Shown: positions 9,336 to 19,012, numbered from the stretch's first letter. The stretch is DNA of 64,000 nucleotides from an uncultured Flavobacteriales bacterium (GCA_943788755.1 CALSRM010000003.1:1674001-1738000); one strand, 5' to 3'. Notes: a model not told the origin generated them from the letters alone. Program-made: numbers and translations.

Positions 9336-10733
9336 CTACTTTCCGGCACCTTTTAATACTATTAGTACAGTGTAAATCAGTATTTTAAAATCTAATGCAA
9401 GTGACATGTTTTCTATGTAAAGTACATCGTATTTTAGTCGAGCAACCATCTCATCTACATTTTCAGCGTAACCATACTTAACCTGTCCCCAGGAGGTAAT
9501 TCCCGGCTTTACTTTTTGCAAATGTTTATAGTGTGGAGCTACTTCCATTATTTTATCAATATAGAATTGTCGTTCAGGTCTGGGCCCTACTATTGCCATA
9601 TCTCCTTTTAGGACATTAAAAAACTGCGGCACTTCATCCAATCTAGATTTTCTTAAAAATCTGCCAATAGGAGTTATTCTTGTATCACTTGAACTAGAAA
9701 GTTGAGGGCCGTTTTTTTCAGAGTCAGAGTGCATTGACCTGAATTTATAGATATAAAAAGGTAGTCCGTCAATTCCTATTCTTTCTTGTTTAAAGATTAT
9801 TGGTCCTTTGGAAGAAGTCTTTACTAGGATCGATAAAATAATTAAAATTGGACTTAAGAAGATTAACGCAATGATGGATGCAGATAAATCCATTAAACGT
9901 TTTAATGTGATTTGCCACTGTGGCATTATTTCTTGGTTGACTTGAATTAGCAAAGCTCCGAACAAGGCTGTCATTTTAACTGATCCTGTAAGAATATTAT
10001 AAGTATCAGGAATTAATTTTATTGAAACATTACAATCGCTCAAATCATCTATAATTCGCTTTAAGTTTTCGTGTTCAGAGGATTCGACGGCTACAATTAC
10101 TTCTTCAATTTGCTCCTCCTTGATAACAGCTTTGATGTTTTCATATTTACCAAAATAGGTAATGGGAGTATCTAATAAGACTCTATCAACTCCATTCGTG
10201 CTAACGAACCCTCTAAAGTCGTACCCGGGGTTTGCTCTAAGCGTTTTAATTTCATTGTAAATTCCAAGTGCATTTTCATTTCCTCCAACGATTAATGTAG
10301 GGAATCCAATTTTTCCGTAGTGAATTTTTCTTACTGTAGCAGAAGTAATTATTAACCGTGGTATTAATGTACAGCTAAAATGAAATCCAAATAGAGTAAT
10401 CAATAATTTATAATAATCTTTGTATTGATTTATTGCATCATCAAGGAGTAATACAAAAAACAATATTAAGCATCCGATTGCTGATATCATTAGAGTTTGA
10501 CCGGTTTCCTTCAGTCGGTATTTTCTGAATATATTTTTGTAACTACCAATAGATGTATAGAGAATAATCCAATAAGTAGGAACCATTGCTAATCCATAAT
10601 AAAAATTATCACTTGTTGTAAATACAGCTTGTTCAATGCTTGTTTTACGAAAATAATAAAATGCTATCCATGCTACCAAGGACATTAAAATGTCTAAAAG
10701 GACATACTTTGTTACTTGTAGCTTTCTGTTCAT
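9336..10733 (-). CDS. Polyprenyl glycosylphosphotransferase (WcaJ-like)
   Basis: This membrane enzyme moves a sugar phosphate from a nucleotide sugar to undecaprenyl phosphate, starting exopolysaccharide or O-antigen repeat units. The 465 residues begin with four or five membrane helices, followed by a CoA-binding-like central domain (GFPTLIVGGNENALGIYNEI) and another helix (LIFLSPILIILSILV). The C-terminal bacterial sugar transferase domain has KFRSMH, a DE motif in SRLDEVPQFFNVLKGDMAIVGPRPER, and PGITSWGQV. The ATG at 10733 overlaps the stop of the upstream lipoprotein gene by one base (TAATG), so the two are translationally coupled. No other capsule genes are in the window. Confidence 0.92.
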   Translation of the reverse strand: MNRKLQVTKYVLLDILMSLVAWIAFYYFRKTSIEQAVFTTSDNFYYGLAMVPTYWIILYTSIGSYKNIFRKYRLKETGQTLMISAIGCLILFFVLLLDDAINQYKDYYKLLITLFGFHFSCTLIPRLIITSATVRKIHYGKIGFPTLIVGGNENALGIYNEIKTLRANPGYDFRGFVSTNGVDRVLLDTPITYFGKYENIKAVIKEEQIEEVIVAVESSEHENLKRIIDDLSDCNVSIKLIPDTYNILTGSVKMTALFGALLIQVNQEIMPQWQITLKRLMDLSASIIALIFLSPILIILSILVKTSSKGPIIFKQERIGIDGLPFYIYKFRSMHSDSEKNGPQLSSSSDTRITPIGRFLRKSRLDEVPQFFNVLKGDMAIVGPRPERQFYIDKIMEVAPHYKHLQKVKPGITSWGQVKYGYAENVDEMVARLKYDVLYIENMSLALDFKILIYTVLIVLKGAGK

Positions 10734-11633
10734 TATTGATTGTAAATAACTTTAATATTGTCTATAAAGACTTCAATACCATCTTTAGCATCCGCATTAA
10801 GCACTTGAATATAGAGGTCGAAGTCTGTAGCGGCTGGAAAGAAATTCGTTCCATCCGATATATAAACGTATGTTTTATTCCATTGAGAAATACCATTGTC
10901 ATCATCAGTAGGGTAAAATGTGACTAACGGCATCTGCTGGTAACTTGGCACTGAATTGTCTTTATGGAGCAATCCGATGTAGAATTCGTGGTTGCATTTG
11001 TAATCGAACTCTATATAGGCTGGAATGTCTAATTGTTTTGGGAAATTATTAAAACTTCAATTCATTTGTTCTCATTTCAGAAGAGAAATTGTCCGCATCC
11101 ATAAAAATGGCACCGGCATTTCCTTCAATAAGGTCTGTGTATGGGGGGTTGGATACAACAATCATGGACGTATCACTCGTTGAATGATTGAATAATTTTA
11201 TTCCTGGATCTTCAAAATCTTCTACCCAAATACTAAGACCACTTTCATACTGAATGGATGGAGTAATTGATATAATTGAATCTTGAATAAGTTCAATATT
11301 AGCCTCATGTGCGGTGTAAAATGGGTATTTAACTCGATAGCCAGATGCTCCATTTTTTTTAATCCCTGGATACAAACTTACTTTATGGCTTCCGTTATAG
11401 TGCAACGGAATGGTTGCTGGAAGTTCCCACATCCCCGCTAAGATATCGTCTACATAAACCCATACATCTGTTATTTTATTACTACTTGAACCTTGATTTG
11501 CAGATGGTTGAAAATCAAAGTTTTCTACATAAATAAATGAAGGTACTTCCTCAGGCTTATCAATAATTTGACAACTGTTTAGAAGCGCCAAGAGTATTAA
11601 TATATATATAAATACAATTGATTTCATGAACAA
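10733..11633 (-). pseudogene. Hypothetical lipoprotein, frameshifted
   Basis: Two frames make one protein of about 299 residues. The first (11633-11049) begins with a lipoprotein signal peptide (ALLNSC, Cys near residue 21). The second continues to 10733 and ends FIDNIKVIYNQ. Removing one A from the A4 run at 11051-11054 joins them as ELKFNNFPKQLDIPAYIEFDY. The C-terminal part resembles a jelly-roll or carbohydrate-binding type domain, but I do not recognise a named family. Its stop overlaps the start of the sugar transferase, which suggests a role at the cell surface. Whether the break is real or a sequence error is open. Confidence 0.75.
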
Positions 11634-11728
11634 TAGATTTTGAACGCAAAAGTAAAATTATTATTGTTGAGAGTAGTAATTAAAGGAGTGAATTCCCTCA
11701 TTTGTAAAGGCTAGAAGGTTATACAAGA

Positions 11729-12685
11729 TTATAATTTTTTCATTATTTCATGTGCTGCATGTAAAGCCTTGTAACCAGCATAAATTGAAACTGAAGGTGT
11801 TAGGTCATTTTCGATAGCATTTACAAAGGACCTTAATTCATCTTCTATTGCATTGTTGGGTTCTATCTCTTCTGAGAGAATATCGATTTGTTTTTTACCT
11901 TTTTCACCCAAATCAATAGTTACGACGAATGGATCCTCTTCCGTAACATCATGCATTTGAATTACTTCATTTTTCTTTTCTAAAAAGTCTACAGACACAT
12001 AAGCATCTTGCTGGAAAAATCTCGATTTACGCATGTTCTTCATAGATATTCTACTAGCAGTTAAGTTAGCAACACAACCATTGTCGAACTCTATTCTTGC
12101 ATTCGCAATATCTGGTGTGTCGCTTAAAACGGAAACTCCACTAGCGCTGATTGCTTTAATTTCAGAATCAACTACACTTAGAACAATGTCTAAATCATGA
12201 ATCATTAAATCTAAAACAACAGAAACATCTGTTCCTCTTGGATTGAACTGAGCTAATCGGTGTGTTTCAATAAACATAGGGTTTTGTAAATGTTTAACGC
12301 TAGCCGTAAATGCTCGGTTAAACCTTTCTACATGCCCAATTTGAACCTTGACCTTCGCTTCCTCCGATAAACTAATTAAGGCTTTAGCTTCTTCAAGTGT
12401 ATTCGTGATAGGTTTTTCGATAAACACATGCTTGAAAGAACGCATAGCAATAGCTGCGCAATCAAAGTGAGCAATGGTTGGTGTTACAACGTCTACTATG
12501 TCACACGTTTCGATTAAACTTTCAATGGAATCAAAAGGTGTCAAGTCCATTTCTTCCTTAACGTTATTTCTAACTTCTTCACTTTGGTCAAAAAAACCAA
12601 TTAACTCCACAAAGTCAGCATTTTGTAAAATTCTGAGATGAATTTTCCCTAAGTGTCCTGCACCAACAACTCCGATTTTCAACAT
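11729..12685 (-). CDS. Gfo/Idh/MocA family oxidoreductase
   Basis: A 318-residue NAD(P)-dependent sugar or sugar-nucleotide oxidoreductase. The Rossmann motif GAGHLG is at residues 7-12. The EKP motif (FIEKPITNTLEEA), which supplies the catalytic Lys, and the H in IGHVERFNRAF are present. The C-terminal alpha/beta domain has DLMIHDLDIVLSV. Members act on sugars, inositols, bile pigments or UDP-sugars, and the substrate here cannot be told. It is close to the WcaJ-like gene but separated from the lipoprotein by 95 bases, so a role in surface sugar synthesis is possible but not shown. Confidence 0.85.
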   Translation of the reverse strand: MLKIGVVGAGHLGKIHLRILQNADFVELIGFFDQSEEVRNNVKEEMDLTPFDSIESLIETCDIVDVVTPTIAHFDCAAIAMRSFKHVFIEKPITNTLEEAKALISLSEEAKVKVQIGHVERFNRAFTASVKHLQNPMFIETHRLAQFNPRGTDVSVVLDLMIHDLDIVLSVVDSEIKAISASGVSVLSDTPDIANARIEFDNGCVANLTASRISMKNMRKSRFFQQDAYVSVDFLEKKNEVIQMHDVTEEDPFVVTIDLGEKGKKQIDILSEEIEPNNAIEDELRSFVNAIENDLTPSVSIYAGYKALHAAHEIMKKL

Positions 12686-12704
12686 ACAATTTTTTTATCT
12701 TAAT

Positions 12705-12712
12705 CAAAATTA
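12705..12712 (-). promoter_or_regulatory. -7 box TAATTTTG before the Gfo/Idh/MocA gene
   Basis: On the minus strand TAATTTTG matches TAnnTTTG and lies 20 bases before the ATG at 12685. No TTG stands at the usual distance, so support is partial. Confidence 0.3.
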
Positions 12713-12791
12713 AGACTTATGTTAACTAGTAATTGGAAACAATAAGGTAATTATCAACACCCTTGTTTTATAAAATGAATGATTTTTATCC

Positions 12792-12820
12792 TTGTTTTTT
12801 GAATTAGCGTATTATTTTTG
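12792..12820 (+). promoter_or_regulatory. Bacteroidota-type promoter of pcm, leaderless geometry
   Basis: TTG at 12792-12794 and TATTTTTG at 12813-12820 are 18 bases apart, matching the TTG/TAnnTTTG consensus. The box ends five bases before the ATG at 12825, so the transcript would begin at or next to the start codon. A weaker second pair lies upstream (TTG 12763-12765, TATCCTTG 12787-12794, spacing 21). Confidence 0.5.
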
Positions 12821-12824
12821 AATA

Positions 12825-13475
12825 ATGAAAGACACGTTAAGAGACCAGGGAAAGAGAAAAATGCTCGTTCAAGAGTTGCAGGAGAAAAGAGGGATTAATA
12901 ATGCTAATGTATTAAAGGCAATTAATAATGTGCCTAGGCATTTGTTTTTTGACAAAGTATTTCATGATAATTTTGCATATAAGGATGTTGCCTTTCCAAT
13001 TGCAGCAGGCCAAACAATATCACAACCATTTACAGTTGCTACCCAATCTTCATTACTGAAAATTGAAAAAGGAATGAAAGTTTTAGAGGTTGGTACCGGT
13101 TCAGGTTATCAAACTGCTGTATTATTAGAGTTGGGAGCTAAAGTTTATTCTATAGAACGCCAAAAAGAATTATTTCAGTCAGCTAAAGTTAATCTTTCAA
13201 AACTGAACTATAGAGCTAATTTGTTTTTTGGAGATGGGTATATGGGGAAAGAAGCTTTTGCTCCATTCGATAGGATAATAGTAACATGTGGAGCTCCGTT
13301 TGTTCCAGAAGAACTGATTAATCAATTAGCTCCTAATGGAATAATGGTAGTTCCTGTTGGTGAGGGAGTTAACCAAACTATGGTTCTTATAGAGAAATCT
13401 GAAAATGGAGAAATTATAAAAACAGAACATGGAAGTTTTAGTTTTGTTCCAATGTTAAATGATAAACAATATTAA
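12825..13475 (+). CDS. pcm: Protein-L-isoaspartate O-methyltransferase
   Basis: This enzyme repairs damaged proteins by methylating isoaspartate residues with S-adenosylmethionine. The 216-residue length is normal. The substrate-binding segment AGQTISQPFTVA and the SAM motif LEVGTGSGYQTAVL are intact, followed by the RIIVTCGAPFVPEELINQL and NGIMVVPVGEG segments typical of the family. The N-terminus MKDTLRDQGKRKMLVQ aligns with other Bacteroidota members, which supports the ATG at 12825. The enzyme is cytoplasmic. It is divergent from the Gfo/Idh/MocA gene and may lead a short operon with the beta-barrel gene 41 bases downstream. Confidence 0.94.
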   Translation: MKDTLRDQGKRKMLVQELQEKRGINNANVLKAINNVPRHLFFDKVFHDNFAYKDVAFPIAAGQTISQPFTVATQSSLLKIEKGMKVLEVGTGSGYQTAVLLELGAKVYSIERQKELFQSAKVNLSKLNYRANLFFGDGYMGKEAFAPFDRIIVTCGAPFVPEELINQLAPNGIMVVPVGEGVNQTMVLIEKSENGEIIKTEHGSFSFVPMLNDKQY

Positions 13476-13516
13476 CTTATTCTGCTCGTTAAGGATTTAC
13501 TAGATAAAACATAGCT

Positions 13517-14188
13517 ATGAAAAACATTAAATATTTACTAATATTAATTTCTTTCGGAATGTTAAATCAGTCTTTTTCTCAAGATACGATAGGTAAATTA
13601 ACTTTTGAAACACGTTACCAATTAAGACATGACAGCACATATCTACCCAATCTTAATGTCCGCTATTTTTTCAAAGAAAATAGTGCGTTGAGAATCGGGT
13701 TAGCTTATCAATTCACGAGTGTCTTGAGAGAAATAAATGAGGTAGACGGAGATGGGGCTGGAACTGTGGAGAAATTAAACGATATGTTTACGTTTAACAT
13801 TGGATATGAAAAACATTTTAGAATAAACAAAGTATCACCCTACTTAGGAGGTGAGTTTCAATTTGGAATAGGAAAAAATGAAGAGTATGGTTCACGAACT
13901 GATTCTGTAATATTTATAGCTGACTATAATTACTCAGTAAAAAAACCAATAAGCCGGTTTGGAGTGCACGTTTTTTCAGGCGTTGATTTTTACGTGTTTG
14001 ATAATTTATATTTAGGGACAGAGTTAGGTATTTTGTTTTCTAGCATTCATGCCAAGACTGGAGAGTTTAAAATTACCGATGAAAGTTCACTTACTGATCC
14101 CGAGATTATAACAAGTATTCCTTCTGTCAAGACCAAGACATTTGGTATTGCAAATGTTGGTATGATAAAAGTTGGATGGAGGTTTTAA
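13517..14188 (+). CDS. Outer-membrane beta-barrel protein, hypothetical
   Basis: The protein (223 residues) has a clear signal peptide (ISFGMLNQSFSQ) and then alternating strands ending in GMIKVGWRF, whose final aromatic residue is a typical outer-membrane barrel signature. Segments such as IGKLTFETRYQL and LYLGTELGILFSS fit eight to ten transmembrane strands, as in OmpA- or OprF-like small barrels. No known substrate or family name can be given. It lies between pcm and the sulfurtransferase with a nine-base gap to the latter, so all three may be one transcript. Confidence 0.7.
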   Translation: MKNIKYLLILISFGMLNQSFSQDTIGKLTFETRYQLRHDSTYLPNLNVRYFFKENSALRIGLAYQFTSVLREINEVDGDGAGTVEKLNDMFTFNIGYEKHFRINKVSPYLGGEFQFGIGKNEEYGSRTDSVIFIADYNYSVKKPISRFGVHVFSGVDFYVFDNLYLGTELGILFSSIHAKTGEFKITDESSLTDPEIITSIPSVKTKTFGIANVGMIKVGWRF

Positions 14189-14197
14189 TCTGTTAGA

Positions 14198-15001
14198 ATG
14201 AAATCAGCTATTGTTTCTTCAAAATGGTTAAGTGATAATTTTGACAATCCTGATTTGGTAGTTTTGGATGCAAGTCAATCCAATGATAAGTCAAAATCGA
14301 ATAGGGTCCAAATAATAGGAGCAAGGCCTTTTGACATTAAAGATGCTTTTAGTGATAAGTCAAGTTCCTTTCCAAATACTTTTCCCTCGAAAAAACAATT
14401 CGAAGAAAGCTGTCAAGAATTAGGTATTAGCTCTTCAAGTAAAATTATTGTGTTTGATTCTTTAGGGGTTTATTCAAGCCCTCGAGTATGGAGGATGTTT
14501 AAGGCTATGGGGCATATAGATATAGCTGTATTAGACGGAGGTTTGCCAGAATGGATTGCCAAGGGGTTTGAAACAGAACCAATACTAGAAAGGAAATATT
14601 CACCTGGTAACTTCAAAGCTACGTTTCAATCAGAAATGATTCGAAGCATTGATTTCGTTAAAGAAAACTTAGATACCAATGAATCGTTAATTATTGACGC
14701 AAGGTCTGCTGATCGGTTTAACAGTTTAGTTCCCGAGCCGCGCGCAGATTTACGAAGTGGAAATATACCTAACTCGATAAATATTCCTTTTCAGAATACC
14801 CTTGAAAATGGAAAGTTTAAATCGGTGGAAAAACTAACGCGTTTATTTAAAGAAAATAAGAGCGAGAATAAATCGCTGGTGTTTAGCTGTGGTTCCGGCA
14901 TTACAGCCTGTATTGTATTGTTAGCTGCAGAATTAGTTTTTGAAGGGAATAAAGCCATTTATGATGGGTCATGGACTGAATGGGCGCAATTAGAAAATTA
15001 A
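14198..15001 (+). CDS. Sulfurtransferase (3-mercaptopyruvate type)
   Basis: A 267-residue enzyme with two rhodanese domains. The N-terminal domain is inactive; the C-terminal one holds the catalytic loop CGSGITA with Cys231. The CGSG(V/I)TA form is the one usual in 3-mercaptopyruvate sulfurtransferases, rather than the CRKGVTA form of thiosulfate sulfurtransferases. It transfers sulfur from mercaptopyruvate to cyanide or thiols, probably in the cytoplasm since no signal peptide is present. Its stop overlaps the stop of smpB on the other strand by four bases. Confidence 0.88.
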   Translation: MKSAIVSSKWLSDNFDNPDLVVLDASQSNDKSKSNRVQIIGARPFDIKDAFSDKSSSFPNTFPSKKQFEESCQELGISSSSKIIVFDSLGVYSSPRVWRMFKAMGHIDIAVLDGGLPEWIAKGFETEPILERKYSPGNFKATFQSEMIRSIDFVKENLDTNESLIIDARSADRFNSLVPEPRADLRSGNIPNSINIPFQNTLENGKFKSVEKLTRLFKENKSENKSLVFSCGSGITACIVLLAAELVFEGNKAIYDGSWTEWAQLEN

Positions 15002-15450
15002 TAATCTTTTTTTAATCGATCCATTTCACGTTTAGCATCTTTATCTTTCATGTCCTCACGCTTATCATGTAATTTCTTTCCTTGTGCAACAGCGATATCT
15101 AACTTTGCTTTCCCTTTTTCATTAATAAAAAGCTTGATTGCAACTAAAGTAAGACCTTTGTTTTTCAGCTTTTTCTCAATTTTAGTAATTTCTGTTCTAT
15201 TTAATAAAAGCTTTCTATCTCTTTTCGGTGAATGATTGTAGTGTGTTCCGTTTTCATATTCTTGGATATACATATTTCTAAGAAATATTTCCCCTTTTTC
15301 AAAAACACCATACGATTCCATAATGCTAGCCTTGCCCAAACGAATTGATTTAATTTCTGTACCTGTTAGTTGAATACCAGCAGTATATTTATCTATAAAT
15401 TGATATTCAAACTTGGCTTTTTTATTTTTTATGTTAATCGTGTTACTCAT
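14998..15450 (-). CDS. smpB: SsrA-binding protein
   Basis: SmpB binds tmRNA and brings it to stalled ribosomes for trans-translation. The 150-residue protein has the OB-fold segments KAKFEYQFIDKYTAGIQLTGTEIKSIR and FLRNMYIQEYENG, and the basic C-terminal tail KLHDKREDMKDKDAKREMDRL that enters the mRNA channel. The ATG at 15450 is chosen; an upstream TTG would add nine residues without family support. The tmRNA gene itself is not in this window. A -7 box TAACTTTG lies at 15466-15473 on the minus strand. Confidence 0.96.
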   Translation of the reverse strand: MSNTINIKNKKAKFEYQFIDKYTAGIQLTGTEIKSIRLGKASIMESYGVFEKGEIFLRNMYIQEYENGTHYNHSPKRDRKLLLNRTEITKIEKKLKNKGLTLVAIKLFINEKGKAKLDIAVAQGKKLHDKREDMKDKDAKREMDRLKKDY

Positions 15451-15556
15451 TCTGTTCTTGAAAGACAAAGTTAGCAAAGGTTTTTGAGTTTTTAGAAATT
15501 AAATTGAACCAATACGAACTTTGGATGTATCTACCACCAAACAAAAACAAACAGAC

Positions 15557-17743
15557 ATGAAAAACTCAATTATTCCATTAATTCTTTCTTTATTATTCTT
15601 CAATGTTTCCTATTCTCAAATGGGGATTACAAGTGCTGAATTCGATGCACGCATCATGAGTGAGAGCCATTCGGTATTTGGGAATGTTGCTGTAGGTAAC
15701 TCTTATGAAGTAATAAGCATTGATGTAGATGTGAAAATGAAAGATCAAATTGCTGAAGTTTCGGTAACGCAAAAATTATTGAACTCCACAGATAGGGATT
15801 TGGAGATTGAAATATTTTTCCCCCTTCCAAATGGTGGAATTGTTCAGAATTTTATGATGATGGTAGATGGTGTTGAGGTACCTGGAGAATTATTGGAGAA
15901 AGACAAAGCAAAGTCTATATATGAAGGAATAGTTAGAAGAAAACGCGATCCTGCATTAATGGAATATGTGGGTTATGGATTATTTAAAACTAGTGTTTTT
16001 CCTGTTCGTGTTGGAAAAGAAAGAGATATAACCGTACGTTATACGCAAGTATGCGATCGAAAATTGGATATGATTAACTTCTCTTATCCTTTTGGGACGC
16101 AAAAATTTTCATCTAAACCATTAAGATCTGTAAAATTTCATGCAAGAATACAATCTAGTGAGGAAATAAAAAATATCTACAGCCCTACAGATGATATATT
16201 GGTTAAAAGGGGAAGTGACAAGACTGCTGATATAAGTTATGAGAAAACATATTATACACCGGAGAATGATTTCAAAATGACTTATTCATTACAAAGTGGT
16301 CCATTAGGGGCAACAGTATTATCTTATATGCCTGAAGCAGGAAAAGATGGGTATTTTATGCTATTAGCAAGCCCTTCAGTTGCCGAAGATGTAGTGGATA
16401 AAACTGAAAAGAATATAATTTTTGTTTTAGATAGATCTGGTTCAATGTCTGGAAAAAAGATTGAGCAATCTAAAAAAGCATTGGAGTTTGTTTTAACCAA
16501 TTTAAATGAAGGAGATAATTTTAACATTGTGGATTACGATGATAGAGTTGAAATGTATAAACCTGAAATGCAGAGATACACAACTGAAAATTATAAGGAA
16601 GCCATTAATTACGTTAGCGGAATTAGATCAGGAGGAGGAACCAATATAAATGACGCAATGGTAAAATCTTTAGCAATGTTTCAAGATGAGAATAGACCGA
16701 ATTACCTGTTGTTTTTAACGGATGGATTGGCCTCTTCAGGAATTACAAATGAAATGCAGATTGCTAAAAATGTAGTTGATGCAAATGGAATAGGAGCAAG
16801 GATATTTGCTTTTGGAGTAGGAAATGATGTCAATGCAAGATTATTGGACAGGCTTACTTCTAACAATGGAGGGGTTACCGAATATGTTAAACCGAATAAG
16901 GACATAGAAGTTGCCGTTGCTGATTTATATGGAAATATAAGTAGCCCAGTTATGACAGGTATAAAAGTTAGCTTTAGTAATACAGATGTCAGAAGTATGT
17001 ATCCAGATAAACTGCCCGATTTATTTAAAGGAGGTCAATTAGTTTGGGTAGGAAAATATAACAAAGCAGGAAACAATACTATAACTGTAACAGGTAAAGT
17101 AGGTGGGAAGGAGCAGAAGTTTGTTTTTAAAGTTGATTTAGCATCTTCTAAGGATGGTGACACTTTTGATTATTTAGAACAAATTTGGGCTTCAAGGCGA
17201 GTAGGTCACCTTATTGATCAAATTGATTTAAATGGTAGATCCGATGAATTAGTTAATGAATTAGTTAGTTTGAGTAAAGAGTTTGGAATCCTAACTCCTT
17301 ACACGGCTTTTCTTGCAAGAGAAGATGTTGTATTGTCTGATAATAGATCTATGCAAGAGGAGAGCGTGGATGAGTTAAAAGCGTTAGAACAAGTAAGTGG
17401 GGCTTCTGCGAATAATTTAAGAAGTCAGAAGAAAGATTTTGCATCAAATACAAAGATGTCAGCAGCTAGTGAAGCAATGTCGTATGAAGATGCGGAAGGG
17501 GCATTACAAACAGTTAATACAATAAAACAAATTGGAACGAAGACATTCTATCTAAGAGATGAAAAATGGGTTGAAGGAACACTCGATGATAGCGAATTAA
17601 AAGCAGCAATTGAAATCAAGAAGTTTAGCGATGGTTATTTTAAAGTGGCTAAAGGACAAAAAGCACAATTTAACAAGTACCTAGCTTTTGAAGAGGATAT
17701 TGTTGTTAGGATTGATGATAAGGTTTATAAGATATTGAAATAA
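15557..17743 (+). CDS. VIT and VWA domain protein, exported
   Basis: The protein (728 residues from the ATG at 15557) starts with a signal peptide (LLFFNVSYSQ). It then has a VIT domain (about 45-170) with VTQKLLNSTDRDLEIEIFFPLP and a VWA domain with an intact metal site DRSGSM beginning at Asp292. This arrangement is that of inter-alpha-trypsin inhibitor heavy chains and their bacterial relatives. The C-terminus ends in a short globular region. It probably acts in the periplasm or at the surface in protein binding. A TTG upstream at 15521 is not needed. Its gene stands alone between smpB and DUF445. Confidence 0.88.
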   Translation: MKNSIIPLILSLLFFNVSYSQMGITSAEFDARIMSESHSVFGNVAVGNSYEVISIDVDVKMKDQIAEVSVTQKLLNSTDRDLEIEIFFPLPNGGIVQNFMMMVDGVEVPGELLEKDKAKSIYEGIVRRKRDPALMEYVGYGLFKTSVFPVRVGKERDITVRYTQVCDRKLDMINFSYPFGTQKFSSKPLRSVKFHARIQSSEEIKNIYSPTDDILVKRGSDKTADISYEKTYYTPENDFKMTYSLQSGPLGATVLSYMPEAGKDGYFMLLASPSVAEDVVDKTEKNIIFVLDRSGSMSGKKIEQSKKALEFVLTNLNEGDNFNIVDYDDRVEMYKPEMQRYTTENYKEAINYVSGIRSGGGTNINDAMVKSLAMFQDENRPNYLLFLTDGLASSGITNEMQIAKNVVDANGIGARIFAFGVGNDVNARLLDRLTSNNGGVTEYVKPNKDIEVAVADLYGNISSPVMTGIKVSFSNTDVRSMYPDKLPDLFKGGQLVWVGKYNKAGNNTITVTGKVGGKEQKFVFKVDLASSKDGDTFDYLEQIWASRRVGHLIDQIDLNGRSDELVNELVSLSKEFGILTPYTAFLAREDVVLSDNRSMQEESVDELKALEQVSGASANNLRSQKKDFASNTKMSAASEAMSYEDAEGALQTVNTIKQIGTKTFYLRDEKWVEGTLDDSELKAAIEIKKFSDGYFKVAKGQKAQFNKYLAFEEDIVVRIDDKVYKILK

Positions 17744-17771
17744 GCTCTAAGACAATAAGGTGTATTTCATT

Positions 17772-18995
17772 TTACAACCCACCAAAAACAAAAAACAATT
17801 GGCCAAATCCAGCAGCCATTCCTAAGAAAGCGCCAATAAGTATTAATTTTAGCTCATCTTCCTGAAAAACAGGTCGTAAAAAATCTACAAACTCGCCGGG
17901 TGAAAGAGCTTGCATTTTTGTTCTAAATATCTTTTCAAGTCCCATAGCTTTTTCGGCATAACCAAAAGCTGGCCGGACCGATGTTGGCATGTTCCGAATG
18001 GTTTTATCTACAATTATGTTTTTCATTTTCTCATAATTTCTTTTGCCAGAAACAATGGTAATTAGAGGTTTAGATATGCCAACTCCATCATCTATAGCTT
18101 TATTGGCATGACCTGCAATCATAGTAACAAATCTTTCCTTAGTTGGACCACTAATAATTGCAGCAAATATGCGATCGAAAGTAAAAATTTCGTTGGCCAA
18201 CATTTGCGCATATTCTGCAGAAACTTCATTTTGACGTGTAATGAAAAGTCCTTGAAATTTCATTCCTAAAAACTTCTTAGGATGAATTGGCTCGAAAATT
18301 AACTTTAATGCTAACCAATTAGTTGCAAAGCCAACAATCAATCCAAATAATGGTAGAAGCCACCATTGATGAAAAAAATACCATACAGCCATTTGTATGA
18401 GGCCAAAAGTAAAACCAAAGTATAAACCAGAAAGTTCAATGAATTTAAATTCATCTTTTCCGCAATTTAAAAAGATGTCATTCATAAGCTGTTTGTCCTG
18501 CGTTAGTCTTTTAACAACCATGTCTTTTATGTCAAAAACATCTTCAATATTTTCCTTCACATCTTGCATTATTCCCTTAACTGCATGCGGCATATCTCTC
18601 GAAATACGCGCATAAACGACCTTTTTAGCAGATTCTGGTATTCGTTTCCAAACCTCTGGAGATTGATCTACCATTATTTCATCCATTATCTCTTTAGCTA
18701 ATTTATCAAATTCTGGGCGCATTTCCTCGGCAATAATTTCTGGATCAATTTGTGAAAATAATTCTTGAACATCAATTAGTTTAGTTGTCCACAAATCAAC
18801 TGATATTCCGGACATTTTCTTTGCTTTACTAGGGATAATTCCTTGCCAACCGAAGGGCTTTATTCCAATAAACTCAATTGGGTAAAATGTCATTTTTAAA
18901 GCAAGAACATTTGTTCCCCATCCAACAATTGCACTTGTTAGTGGGATAGAAAGGTAGAGAAATATCTCTTTATATTGTTCGAAAAAATCAAGCAT
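17772..18995 (-). CDS. DUF445 family membrane protein
   Basis: A 407-residue protein of the DUF445 family, found in many bacteria. It has an N-terminal membrane segment (YLSIPLTSAIVGWGTNVLALKM), a second pair near the middle (WWLLPLFGLIVGFATNWLALKLIF) and a C-terminal hydrophobic hairpin (LILIGAFLGMAAGFGQLFFVFG). The two internal copies of the GWGTNxLALKM-type motif show that the protein arose by duplication. Both are followed by a P-I-(E/H)-(F/P) stretch and IGIKPFGWQGIIPSK/LGMKFQGLFITRQ. Its function is not established. It is divergent from the lipoprotein gene at 19068. Confidence 0.85.
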   Translation of the reverse strand: MLDFFEQYKEIFLYLSIPLTSAIVGWGTNVLALKMTFYPIEFIGIKPFGWQGIIPSKAKKMSGISVDLWTTKLIDVQELFSQIDPEIIAEEMRPEFDKLAKEIMDEIMVDQSPEVWKRIPESAKKVVYARISRDMPHAVKGIMQDVKENIEDVFDIKDMVVKRLTQDKQLMNDIFLNCGKDEFKFIELSGLYFGFTFGLIQMAVWYFFHQWWLLPLFGLIVGFATNWLALKLIFEPIHPKKFLGMKFQGLFITRQNEVSAEYAQMLANEIFTFDRIFAAIISGPTKERFVTMIAGHANKAIDDGVGISKPLITIVSGKRNYEKMKNIIVDKTIRNMPTSVRPAFGYAEKAMGLEKIFRTKMQALSPGEFVDFLRPVFQEDELKLILIGAFLGMAAGFGQLFFVFGGL

Positions 18996-19012
18996 TACTT
19001 TACAAAAGTAGC

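Noticed and set aside
10733-10972. Separate 79-residue protein starting at a TTG
   Set aside because: The frame continues upstream as a plausible protein and joins the lipoprotein frame by one base; it is the end of that protein.
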